From assembly GCF_023716945.1 (NCBI RefSeq), contig NZ_JAMQQF010000006.1, forward strand, positions 1 through 46,997: DNA of 46,997 bases. The letters run 5' to 3'. This DNA is from Frankia sp. AiPs1. GTDB taxonomy: Bacteria; Actinomycetota; Actinomycetes; Frankiales; Frankiaceae. How positions within the stretch are numbered: the stretch's first letter is position 1; each line of letters opens with the position of its first letter. The notes under the pieces are model-generated. The model searched no databases and had not been told where the DNA came from. It saw only the letters and a list, made by a program, of their open reading frames with translations. A program made the translations under genes and the position numbers. Shown one piece after another: positions 39,873-46,997 of the stretch.

Positions 39873-41021
39873 TCAGAGACCGAGACTGCGTCCGATGATC
39901 TCTTTCATGATCTCATTGGTGCCGGCCCAGATCTTCGTGACCCGGCCGTCTATCCAGGCCTGCGCGGCGCGGTATTCGGTCATGTAACCGTAGCCGCCGT
40001 GAAGCTGCACGCAGGCGTCCAGGACGTCGTTCTGGACCTCGGAGGACCACCATTTCGCCTTCGCCGCGTCGACGGCGGACAGTTGTCCGCGGCTGTGGGC
40101 CGCGACGCACGAGTCGACGAACGCCTGAGTGACATCGATCTTCGTGACGAGCTCCGCCAGCAGGAACTTGTTATGCTGAAAGCTGCCGATGGCGGCCCCG
40201 AAGGCCTTGCGCTCGGCGACGTACGCGAGCGTTTCGCCGAGGATCTGGGTGGCGTGGGCGATGCTGGCGACGGCGACGCTGATGCGTTCCTGCGGCAGCC
40301 GCTCCATCATGAGCGGGAACCCGCGGTTGACCTCGCCGATCACCGCGTCTCCAGACACCTTCATATCGGCGAAGAAGAGCTCAGCCGTGTCGGATTCCGG
40401 CTGGCCGACCTTCTGGAGTTTGCGGCCCCGGGAGAACCCCGGGGTGTCCGCCGTGACACCGAACAGCGTGATGCCGCGGGCGGCCTTGACGCCGGGATCG
40501 GTCCGCGCGGCCAGCACCACGAAATCGGCCGAGTAGCCGTTGGTGATGAAGGTCTTCGACCCATTGATGATCCAGTCCGAGCCGTCCGAGACCGCGGTTG
40601 TCCGCAACGCGGCCAGGTCGGAGCCGGCCGCCGGCTCCGACATCCCGATCGCGGCGACCGTCTCGCCCGAGCAGAACGCGGGCAGCCAGCGCTTCTTCTG
40701 CTCCCGCGTGGTCAGGTCCGCCACATACGGCGCGACGATGTCGGTGTGGACGCTGAAGGACGACGCGATTCCGGCGCTGACCTTGGACAGCTCCTCGACC
40801 CAGACGGCGTTGAACCGGTAGTCGTGGACGCCGCTGCCGCCGAACTCCTCGGCGATGCCGAAACCGAGGAAGCCCGCGCGCCCCGCCTCGTGCCACGCCT
40901 CCCGGGCGATGACCCGGTCGGCGATGAACCGGCTGTAGCCGGGACTGACGAACCGCTCGACGAACGCGCGCACCGACTCCCGGAACAGCTCATGATCATC
41001 TTCGTAGAGCGCGCGTTCCAC
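39873..41021 (-). CDS. Acyl-CoA dehydrogenase
   Basis: This 382-aa flavoenzyme has N-terminal helices (EDDHELFRESVRAFVERFVS), the FAD-binding IGMSEPAAGSDLAALRTTAV and WIINGSKTFITNGY, and the C-terminal LHGGYGYMTEYRAAQAWIDG RV. The Glu in the LPQERI motif of the middle helix matches the catalytic base of long-chain/isovaleryl-type members. The late IWAGTNEIM has Ala where medium-chain enzymes have Glu, in agreement. Substrate is a medium to long or branched acyl-CoA. The ATG at 41021 starts at the conserved first helix. An AT-rich stretch around 41112-41132 (TGCTAGCTAACTGAGTAA) is its probable promoter. Confidence 0.96.
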   Translation of the reverse strand: MERALYEDDHELFRESVRAFVERFVSPGYSRFIADRVIAREAWHEAGRAGFLGFGIAEEFGGSGVHDYRFNAVWVEELSKVSAGIASSFSVHTDIVAPYVADLTTREQKKRWLPAFCSGETVAAIGMSEPAAGSDLAALRTTAVSDGSDWIINGSKTFITNGYSADFVVLAARTDPGVKAARGITLFGVTADTPGFSRGRKLQKVGQPESDTAELFFADMKVSGDAVIGEVNRGFPLMMERLPQERISVAVASIAHATQILGETLAYVAERKAFGAAIGSFQHNKFLLAELVTKIDVTQAFVDSCVAAHSRGQLSAVDAAKAKWWSSEVQNDVLDACVQLHGGYGYMTEYRAAQAWIDGRVTKIWAGTNEIMKEIIGRSLGL

Positions 41022-41190
41022 GTCGACCTCCTCACCGGTCCGGGCGCCGCCGGCCGCGGGCCCGCGCCGACGCGACGCCCCGGAAACTGAAGGCGATCTC
41101 CGTCCACGACAATGCTAGCTAACTGAGTAATACACCATCACTCCGCCGGCCGCAGGAGACCGCCAGGCAACCGCGCGCTGGTACCCCGCA

Positions 41191-42039
41191 CTAGCGCTTT
41201 CGCGCGAGTCCGCCGTAGATGTGGACGTGCGTGTCGTCGGGAGCGGGCTGCGCCGGATCCGGGTGCCAGTGGTGGACGAGCACGACCCCGGGGTCAAGCA
41301 GTTCCAGGCCGTCGGAGAACCGTTCCACCCGCGCCTTGTCCCGGGCGACGGCGGGGATGCCCGCCGCGTTGTAGGCGGCGACTCCCACGTTGACCTCGTC
41401 GGGGGCGCTGTCCGCCGTGGTCGTGGACAGGGCCAGCAGGCTGCCGGCGGGCAGCGGAGCCAGGATTCGGTCGATGATCTCCTGGGCGACCCGGTCGTCG
41501 ACGATGAAGTGCAGGATCGCCAGCAGACTCACCGCGACCGGCTCGCGCAGATCGAACAGCGCGCGCATCGGCTCGGACGTCAGGATGGCGTCCGGATCGG
41601 TGAGGTCCGCGTCGAGATAGTCGGTGCGGCCCTCGGGCGTGCTGGTCAGCAGCGCGCGGGCGTGGACCAGAACGATCGGGTCGTTGTCGACATAGAGGAC
41701 CCGCGCGTCCGGCCGCACCTGCTGGGCCGCCTCGTGCAGGTTCGGTGAGGTCGGCAGGCCGGTCCCGATGTCCAGAAACTGACGAATGCCGTGCTCGGCG
41801 GCGAGATGACGGGCCAGCCTGGCCATGAAGGCCCGGTTTGCCCGCATGGATGTGGGCAGATTCGGCCAGTCCTGGGAAATTGCTCCGGAGGCTGCCCGAT
41901 CAGCCGGATAATTATCCTTACCACCGAGCAGGTAATCGTAGATTCGGGCCGAGTGAGCCACATCCGTGCGCAGGTCGGCCGCCTTCCCGCCCGGAGTCCC
42001 CACCGACGTCTCCGTGCCGCCGCCGCGATCGTTCATCAT
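41191..42039 (-). CDS. SAM-dependent methyltransferase, DUF574 type
   Basis: This 282-aa protein is typical of the actinobacterial DUF574/Methyltransf_19 family. It shows DVAHSARIYDYLLGGKDNYP ADRAA near the N-terminus, the SAM loop QFLDIGTGLPTSPNLHEAAQ, and VLYVDNDPIVLVHARALLTS. It ends VVLVHHWHPDP. These proteins are abundant in Streptomyces and Frankia and their methyl acceptor is unknown. The start is taken at ATG 42039 with GGGTGGGGGA upstream, and a second ATG follows immediately. It is divergent from the DEAD-box helicase gene across 236 bp. Confidence 0.94.
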   Translation of the reverse strand: MMNDRGGGTETSVGTPGGKAADLRTDVAHSARIYDYLLGGKDNYPADRAASGAISQDWPNLPTSMRANRAFMARLARHLAAEHGIRQFLDIGTGLPTSPNLHEAAQQVRPDARVLYVDNDPIVLVHARALLTSTPEGRTDYLDADLTDPDAILTSEPMRALFDLREPVAVSLLAILHFIVDDRVAQEIIDRILAPLPAGSLLALSTTTADSAPDEVNVGVAAYNAAGIPAVARDKARVERFSDGLELLDPGVVLVHHWHPDPAQPAPDDTHVHIYGGLARKR

Positions 42040-42275
42040 TCCCCCACCCTGGCCTGACCGTCGTGTCGCTATCAGACCGTTTCCATCCGGATTCTTACAG
42101 TAGTGCGACCCTCGCCGGCATCGGGGCCGGATGCGGCGGTCACCCCGGGCCGGGGCCGCTGGTCGGGCGTTCCCCCGGCCGGCCCGCCGCACCGGCACGC
42201 GGCAAGCGACTACCTTCGGAGCAGACCTGCCGGCACCAGCGCGGATGCCCGGATCACACACGTCGCGACTGGGGG

Positions 42276-44195
42276 ATGCGCATGAGCTCGACCATCGATC
42301 CGGATCCGGATCCGGACCCGACAAGGGACGCGGGTCAGGCCGGGACCGCCGGCCTGGCCCAGGACGCCGCCCCGGCACGAGACGCCGCCCCGACCCCGGC
42401 ACGAGACGTTGACCCGGCAGGAGACGTCAGCACGGCACGAGACGTTGACCCGGCACGAGACGTTGACCCGGCAGGAGACATCGAGCCGGCAGGAGACATC
42501 GAGCCGGCAGGAGACATCGAGCCGGCCGACGACGTCGCCGGCTTTGCCGAGCTGGCGCTGCGGCCCGAGCTGCTGCGCAGCCTCGCTGCCCTCGGGTACG
42601 AGGAGCCGACGCCGATCCAGCGGGAGGCCGTTCCGCTCCTGCTCGCCGGCCGCGACCTGCTCGGTCAGGCGGCGACCGGCACCGGGAAGACGGCGGCGTT
42701 CGCGCTGCCCCTGCTGCACCGCCTGACGGATGACCGCGCCAGCGACCGTGGCCCGCAGGCCCTCGTGCTCGTCCCGACGCGGGAACTCGCCGTCCAGGTG
42801 TCCGAGGCGATCCACCGGTACGGTCGCGATCTCGGCGCCCGGGTCCTGCCGGTGTACGGCGGGGCTCCGATCGGCCGGCAGGTACGCGCGTTGGTGCAGG
42901 GGATCGACGTGGTGGTCGCCACCCCCGGCCGCGCGCTCGATCACATGGGTCGCGGGACGCTCCGGCTCGACGGCCTGCACACCGTCGTCCTCGACGAGGC
43001 CGACGAGATGCTCGACATGGGCTTCGCCGAGGACATCGACGCGATCCTGGAGCAGGCGCCGCAGAACCGCCAGACGGTGCTGTTCTCGGCGACGTTAGCG
43101 CCGCGGATGGACCAGATCGCCCGGCGCCACCTGCGCGATCCGGTCCGCATCCAGATCGGCCGCGCGGCGCCGGAGCCGGGCGCGGCGCCGCTGGTCCGGC
43201 AGGTCTCCTACGTGGTCCCGCGGGCGTACAAGACGGCGGCGCTCGGCCGCATCCTCGACGTCGAGTCGCCCCGGTCGGCGATCGTGTTCTGCCGCACCCG
43301 GGAGGAGGTCGACCAGCTCGCCGACTCGCTCAACGGGCGCGGCTACCGGGCGGAATCGTTGCACGGCGGGATGAGCCAGGAGCAGCGGGAGCGGGTGATG
43401 GAACGGCTGCGCACCGCGACGGCCGACCTGCTGGTCGCGACCGACGTCGCCGCCCGTGGTCTGGACTTCGAGCAGCTCACCCATGTGGTGAACTACAGCG
43501 TCCCGTCCGCGCCCGACTCCTACGTCCACCGGATCGGCCGGGTCGGGCGGGCCGGCCGCGAGGGGGTGGCCATCACCCTGGCGGAGCCGCGCGAGCACCG
43601 GATGCTCAAGACGATCGAGCGGGTCACCCGGCAGCGGATCGCCGTCGAGAAGGTGCCCACCGTCGCCGATCTGCACGCCCGGCGGCTGGAACTGACCCGT
43701 GCCGCGTTGCAGGAAAGCCTGCTCGAGGACGACCTGGAACGGTTCCGCGTCGTCGTCGAGACGCTCACCGACGAGTTCGACCCGATGGAGATCGCGCTCG
43801 CCGCGGTCAAGCTCGCCCACGACGCCAGCTTCGTGCCGGACGGCGAGGACGACATCCCCGACCTGCCGCCGGCGACCGACGCACGCGGCGAACGGGCCGG
43901 CCGCGACGGCGCCGGACGCCGGGAGCGGCGACCCCGCTCGGCGAGCGGTGGCATGGCCCGGTTGTTCATCGGCGCGGGCCGCGGCGCCGGCGTCCGGCCG
44001 CAGGACCTCGTCGGCGCGATCACCGGGGAGACCCGGTTGTCGGGCCGCGACATCGGCGCCATCGAGATCGCGCAGCGGTTCTCGCTCGTCGAGGTGCCCG
44101 ACGGCGCGGCCGACGAGGTGATCGCATCGCTGCGGGGAAGCACCATCAAGGGTCGCCGGGTCGCCGTCCGCCGCGAACGCCAGGACAGTCACTAG
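42276..44195 (+). CDS. deaD: DEAD-box RNA helicase, DeaD/CsdA-like with DbpA domain
   Basis: This 639-aa helicase has a repeat-rich acidic N-terminus of about 85 residues (ARDVDPAGD and AGDIEP units from an 18-bp tandem repeat, 42366-42530). The core helicase follows: EEPTPIQ Q-motif near 109-115, AATGTGKT near 132-139, PTRELA, TPGR, DEAD at 240-243, SAT near 271, the second RecA domain with ATDVAARGLDFEQ and HRIGRVGRAG. The C-terminus from MARLFIGAGRGAGVRPQDLV to the end is a DbpA RNA-binding domain that guides such helicases to structured RNA. It is likely a ribosome biogenesis or cold-shock helicase. The ATG at 42276 (or 42282) lies after GGGGG. Confidence 0.95.
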   Translation: MRMSSTIDPDPDPDPTRDAGQAGTAGLAQDAAPARDAAPTPARDVDPAGDVSTARDVDPARDVDPAGDIEPAGDIEPAGDIEPADDVAGFAELALRPELLRSLAALGYEEPTPIQREAVPLLLAGRDLLGQAATGTGKTAAFALPLLHRLTDDRASDRGPQALVLVPTRELAVQVSEAIHRYGRDLGARVLPVYGGAPIGRQVRALVQGIDVVVATPGRALDHMGRGTLRLDGLHTVVLDEADEMLDMGFAEDIDAILEQAPQNRQTVLFSATLAPRMDQIARRHLRDPVRIQIGRAAPEPGAAPLVRQVSYVVPRAYKTAALGRILDVESPRSAIVFCRTREEVDQLADSLNGRGYRAESLHGGMSQEQRERVMERLRTATADLLVATDVAARGLDFEQLTHVVNYSVPSAPDSYVHRIGRVGRAGREGVAITLAEPREHRMLKTIERVTRQRIAVEKVPTVADLHARRLELTRAALQESLLEDDLERFRVVVETLTDEFDPMEIALAAVKLAHDASFVPDGEDDIPDLPPATDARGERAGRDGAGRRERRPRSASGGMARLFIGAGRGAGVRPQDLVGAITGETRLSGRDIGAIEIAQRFSLVEVPDGAADEVIASLRGSTIKGRRVAVRRERQDSH

Positions 44196-44245
44196 CGCCC
44201 GCGGCGGGCGAGCCCGGCCGGGGGGCCGGCCGGGGGGCCGGCCGC
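44196..44245. terminator. GC-rich repeat hairpin between convergent genes
   Basis: The 12-bp unit GGCCGGGGGGCC occurs twice in tandem at 44216-44239, and is followed by a further GGCC. Each unit can pair with itself or its neighbour. The stretch fills the 50-bp gap between the helicase stop and the thiolase stop and is probably a bidirectional terminator. Confidence 0.6.
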
Positions 44246-45376
44246 CTACGCGCCGGTGAGCAGCATCGCGCCGCTGAAGGGGCCGACGGCGTTGGCCCAC
44301 AGCGCGACCTCGGCGTCGGCGACCTGGCGTTCGCCCGACTGGCCGCCGCGCAGTTGCCGGGTCGCCTCGATGCAGAAGTTCGCGCCGTGGCGGCGGCCCA
44401 CGTTGCACGCGCCGCCGTCGGTGTTCGTGGGCAGCGCGCCGGTCAGGCTCGTCCCGCCGCTGCTGACGAACGGACCGGCCTGCCCCGGCTCGCACACCCC
44501 CAGTGCCTCCAGCCACTGCAGGGTGATGACGCTGAAGCCGTCGTAGAGCTGGGCGCAGTCGAGGTCGGCGGCGGTCAGGTCGGTGTGGGACCACAGCTGC
44601 TGCAGGCAGTGCACCGGCGACGTCCGGACCATGTCGGGCAGCAGCTCGAAGGTCATGTCGTGGTTCGCCGAGAGCCCGGTCGCCTCGACGAACACCGGCT
44701 TCTGGCGCAGGTCGCGGGCCCGTTCCTCGGTGGTGAAGATGACGGCCGCGCCCGAGTCGCAGGGGTAGTCGCAGTCGAGCAGCCGCAGCGGCTTGCTGAT
44801 GTACGGCGCGGCGAGGTAATCCTCGACCGTCATCGGTTCCCGCATCAGCGCCTCGGGATTCTTCGCGGCGTAGCCGCGCTGGGTGACGGCGAAGTTCGCG
44901 AAATCCTCCTCGGTCGCGTCGGACTCGTGCAGGTAGCGGTTGGTCAGCAGACCGGCCCACTGCGCCGGCATCAGGTCGCCGAACGGATGCTGGAACTGCG
45001 CGTCGAAGGCCATGCCGGTGCCGCCGGCCCACAGGTTGGCCCGGCTCGGCTGCTGCAGGATCACCCGCATGGCCACGACCGTGTCGGCCTGGCCGCTGGC
45101 GACCGCGTGGGCGGCGTGGATGGCCGGGCTGATGAAGGCCGGCGAGATGCCGACGTCGAGGTGCCAGCGCAGCGGCGAGAAACCGAGCATGTGCGCGAAG
45201 TCGATCGGGTTGCCGCCCCAGGTGGTCAGCCCGTCGATGTCGGCCGACTCGAGACCGGCGTCCGCGAGGGCCGCTCGGGCCGCCTGGGCGGCGTGGTGAC
45301 GTTCACTCAGCCCGGTGCGTCGCCCGGCGTCGGAGTAGCCGACACCGACGATGGCGACCCGGCGCCCGCCCCTCAC
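44246..45376 (-). CDS. Thiolase-fold (SCP-x/Ltp2-like) protein
   Basis: This is a 376-aa thiolase-superfamily protein of the lipid-transfer/SCP-x branch. Typical parts are GVGYSDAGRRTGLSERHHAA, LADAGLESADIDGLTTWGG, ISPAIHAAHAVASGQADTVV AM, YDGFSVITLQWLEALGVCEP GQ and DGGACNVGRRHGANFCIEAT RQLRG. The classical nucleophilic Cys and the HPxGATG motif of thiolytic enzymes are not evident. This fits the retro-aldolase subgroup (Ltp2-type), which acts with a DUF35 partner in sterol side-chain breakdown. The GTG start at 45376 overlaps the stop of the DUF35 gene (GTGA), so the two are co-translated and probably form a complex. Confidence 0.92.
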   Translation of the reverse strand: MRGGRRVAIVGVGYSDAGRRTGLSERHHAAQAARAALADAGLESADIDGLTTWGGNPIDFAHMLGFSPLRWHLDVGISPAFISPAIHAAHAVASGQADTVVAMRVILQQPSRANLWAGGTGMAFDAQFQHPFGDLMPAQWAGLLTNRYLHESDATEEDFANFAVTQRGYAAKNPEALMREPMTVEDYLAAPYISKPLRLLDCDYPCDSGAAVIFTTEERARDLRQKPVFVEATGLSANHDMTFELLPDMVRTSPVHCLQQLWSHTDLTAADLDCAQLYDGFSVITLQWLEALGVCEPGQAGPFVSSGGTSLTGALPTNTDGGACNVGRRHGANFCIEATRQLRGGQSGERQVADAEVALWANAVGPFSGAMLLTGA

Positions 45377-45816
45377 GCGAGGCTCCCCGCGGGCACGAAC
45401 ACCGGGATCGTGAGGTCCGGCGAGAGATCCTCGAAGGTGACCTCGACCGCCATCCCGAACCGGACGTCGGGCTCGGCGATCCCCACCAGGTTGGACAGGA
45501 TCCGCAGGTCGGCCTGCTCGGCCAGCTCGATCGACGCGAGCAGGTAGGGGACCCGGTCGGCGAAGAACGGATGGAACACCCGGCGCGTCTCGGTGTAGCT
45601 GTACACCGAACCCCGCCCGGACACCGGCTCGAACGCCAGGCGGAAGGAGCCGCAGCGCCGGCAGACCGGCCGCGGGAGGTGGATGAACAGACCGCAGTCC
45701 TGACAGCGCTGAAGCTCCAGCCTGCGTTCCCGCGCCGCGGCCCAGAACGGCGCGCTCAGCGCGTCGATCACCATTTCAGGGGGCGCGGGCCTCGCTAAAT
45801 CTGCCTGCTGCGTCAT
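45373..45816 (-). CDS. DUF35/OB-fold zinc-ribbon protein, thiolase partner
   Basis: This 147-aa protein has an N-terminal helix region (PFWAAARERRLELQRC), a rubredoxin-like zinc ribbon (C38-x2-C41 and C52-x2-C55, CQDCGLFIHLPRPVCRRCGS) and a C-terminal OB fold (SVYSYTETRRVFHPFFADRV PYLLASIEL). DUF35 proteins of this design bind thiolase-like partners and activate them, as in ChsH2 with Ltp2. The ATG at 45816 fits the family length, although the frame remains open for 55 codons further upstream. The stop overlaps the thiolase start. The 247 bp upstream (45817-46063) contain no gene I can support. Confidence 0.94.
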   Translation of the reverse strand: MTQQADLARPAPPEMVIDALSAPFWAAARERRLELQRCQDCGLFIHLPRPVCRRCGSFRLAFEPVSGRGSVYSYTETRRVFHPFFADRVPYLLASIELAEQADLRILSNLVGIAEPDVRFGMAVEVTFEDLSPDLTIPVFVPAGSLA

Positions 45817-46063
45817 GCCGGCTTCGTCCTCTCGGGCTGGAACAGCCCATCCTCGGCGCCGGGGGCGGCTCGGCCTGGGACCAGGAGACCACGGCAGCAA
45901 CCACCCCGTCCGCGCGCCGAAGACCGCCCTCGCCGATCGTGACCGGCAACGGCGTCGTCCGGCACTTGCTCCCACCAGCACCGTAGTTCGGCCCGTCGGC
46001 CCCGAGCAAGGAGCGCGGCGCGGCGCGAACCCGCCGACGCCCCGGCGTCAGACCGCGAGCTGC

Positions 46064-46411
46064 TCAGGCCTTGGTCGGGGCCTGAAGGCTCCAGGTGCGT
46101 CCGTCGGGGTCACGGACGATCATTTCGCGGGTGCCGTAGTGGGTCTCCTCGAACTCGGTGACCACCTCGACGGCGGGGTCGAGGCGGAACGCGTCCGGGT
46201 CGGCCACCGTCAGCACGGGTTGGATCGTGGGCGCCTCGTCGGCGGGAACCTCGCGGAGGAACACGTAGGGACCGTCGTCGCCGCCACGCAGCAGCCCCGA
46301 GCCGTGATCGGTCTCGAACTCCAGGGTGAAACCGAGGGACTGGAAGAACCTGGCCGCCCGACCCCAGTTGTGGGTCTCCACGACCATGCCCTCGATGCCC
46401 TCGGTCGCCAT
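46064..46411 (-). CDS. VOC-family protein (glyoxalase fold)
   Basis: This 115-aa protein has the vicinal-oxygen-chelate fold. It shows MVVETHNWGRAARFFQSLGF TLEFETDHGSG, LRGGDDGPYVFLREVPA and REMIVRDPDGRTWSLQAP. The metal-site His early in the chain (THNW) and the final DPDGRTW agree with the family. The chemistry (isomerase, dioxygenase or resistance protein) cannot be told apart. The ATG at 46411 follows the RHH gene stop by one base. Its ribosome site GGAAGGGGAT lies inside that gene, so the two form a tight operon. Confidence 0.92.
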   Translation of the reverse strand: MATEGIEGMVVETHNWGRAARFFQSLGFTLEFETDHGSGLLRGGDDGPYVFLREVPADEAPTIQPVLTVADPDAFRLDPAVEVVTEFEETHYGTREMIVRDPDGRTWSLQAPTKA

Positions 46412-46412
46412 G

Positions 46413-46631
46413 TCAGATCCCCTTCCCGGACGCCTGCCCGCGCTGGTCGCGGAGGTCGTGAACGTCGCGGAGGTCGTGGGCGTCGTGGGCGTCGAGGTAG
46501 GTCCGCAGCGCGTCGGCGACCAGGGCCGACAGGGACAGCTCCGACTCGATGGCGTGGTGCTTCACCCGCTTGATCAGCCCGATCGGCAGGTACACATTGA
46601 ACTGCTTGACGTCCTCGTCCCCCACCGGCAC
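46413..46631 (-). CDS. Ribbon-helix-helix DNA-binding protein (CopG-like)
   Basis: This 72-aa protein has [39 protein letters not shown], a beta strand and two helices typical of CopG/Arc repressors. The C-terminal tail is a DNA-repeat product ([14 protein letters not shown], from a unit of about 18 bp at 46446-46492). The GTG at 46631 is used. RHH proteins are often autoregulators or antitoxins. Here the downstream partner is a VOC protein, not a toxin, so an autoregulated two-gene unit is more likely. It could be the regulator of the VOC gene. Confidence 0.88.
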   Translation of the reverse strand: MPVGDEDVKQFNVYLPIGLIKRVKHHAIESELSLSALVADALRTYLDAHDAHDLRDVHDLRDQRGQASGKGI

Positions 46632-46699
46632 GACGCTAGCATCCTAGCCGGCTCGGCGCTCGGCGTACGTCCACCTGCGCCTCCCACCCCGGGCGGTGC

Positions 46700-46737
46700 G
46701 CGGGCGGTCGTGCCGTGCGAAGCGCACGACCGCCCGC
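46700..46737. terminator. Perfect 14-bp hairpin
   Basis: GCGGGCGGTCGTGC (46700-46713) pairs exactly with GCACGACCGCCCGC (46724-46737) around a 10-nt loop. It lies downstream of the minus-strand gene that ends at 46797 and upstream of the RHH gene start, so it probably terminates the TetR-like transcript and insulates the RHH-VOC operon. Confidence 0.85.
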
Positions 46738-46796
46738 GGGTCCGGAGCGGACAGAACGCACCGCAATCGCACCCCGCCGTGGCACGCGAGTCTGGA

Positions 46797-46997
46797 TCAC
46801 CGCTCGGCCACGTGGTACCTGCCGGCGATCCCGGTGGCGAGCAGCTCCAGGCCCAGCCGGAAACCCCGCTCGTCGACTCCGAGCACGCCGTCGATGTCGG
46901 CCAGCCGGCTGAGCTGGGGGTACTCGTCGGCCGGAAGCCGCCTGCCGGAGGCCGACGCCACGGCCGACGTGCCGGCCCCGCCGGCCGCCGCGGGGGC
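46797..46997 (-). CDS. TetR-like regulator, C-terminal end (cut by window edge)
   Basis: The minus strand is open from the right edge to TGA at 46799-46797, giving the last 66 residues. It ends EYPQLSRLADIDGVLGVDER, GFRLGLELLATGIAGRYHVA ER. This is the usual closing helix pattern of a TetR_C ligand domain (a hydrophobic helix FxxGLxLLxxGI before the stop). The upstream part, with a low-complexity Ala/Gly stretch, and the DNA-binding domain lie outside the window. The terminator hairpin follows 59 bp after the stop. Confidence 0.6.
   Translation of the reverse strand, partial: APAAAGGAGTSAVASASGRRLPADEYPQLSRLADIDGVLGVDERGFRLGLELLATGIAGRYHVAER

Noticed and set aside
42366-42530. Iteron-like origin or CRISPR-like repeat
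   Set aside because: The 18-bp repeats encode the acidic N-terminal tail of the helicase in phase, which explains them.

Overview
The window is a high-GC actinomycete chromosome segment. Evidence for this is the GC-rich third codon positions, GTG/TTG starts with GTGA/ATGA stop-start overlaps, a Roadblock/DUF742/GTPase/P450 conservon, DUF574 methyltransferase and DUF35/thiolase families, and a tRNA-Lys without an encoded CCA. The overall flavour is Frankia-like (Frankiales). That is an inference from gene content, since no 16S or other marker gene is present.

Left part (1-6964): the end of an unknown gene on the minus strand faces a conservon (Roadblock, DUF742, MglA-like GTPase, CYP157-type P450 without the ExxR motif). 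An alpha/beta hydrolase, tRNA-Lys(UUU), a broken XRE-type gene, a histidine phosphatase and an unrecognised 302-aa protein follow.

7033-16542 is a coherent transport and phosphate-ester operon. It has a MurR/RpiR-type SIS-domain regulator, a metallophosphoesterase fused to a PQQ-type beta-propeller, two sugar-type ABC permeases, a lipoprotein binding protein, an ABC ATPase, a HAD hydrolase and a second metallophosphoesterase. Most junctions overlap by 4-8 nt and the operon closes with a strong hairpin. The likely job is uptake of a phosphorylated or phosphodiester sugar-like compound and its hydrolysis in the cytoplasm.

16600-24635 is an accessory stretch. It holds an MFS exporter with a universal stress protein, a 0.8-kb gene-poor gap, relics (an HTH gene, an amber-interrupted gene, a frameshifted gene, a truncated DUF1398 gene), a conserved XRE/Nudix pair, a MarR regulator with two palindromic operators, and a methyltransferase.

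24644-28378 carries a striking 892-aa FAD/NAD(P)-binding protein fused to a TTC38-like helical-repeat domain. Its start codon overlaps the stop of a 13-codon, two-cysteine leader ORF with a near-ideal ribosome binding site. A secreted protein lies beside it.

28768-33231 holds regulator/oxidoreductase pairs (SDR-TetR, MmyB-like XRE-AKR, SDR). 33763-39707 holds a Rieske oxygenase-deaminase operon, an unknown protein, a septum-formation-type membrane protein, an IS5-type relic, a DUF72 protein and a triple MABP-like repeat protein. 39873-46997 holds an acyl-CoA dehydrogenase, a DUF574 methyltransferase, a DEAD-box helicase, a thiolase/DUF35 pair resembling steroid side-chain aldolases, an RHH-VOC pair and the end of a TetR-like gene.

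A recurring feature is short tandem repeats (mostly multiples of 3 bp) expanded in frame within the linkers of at least eight genes.
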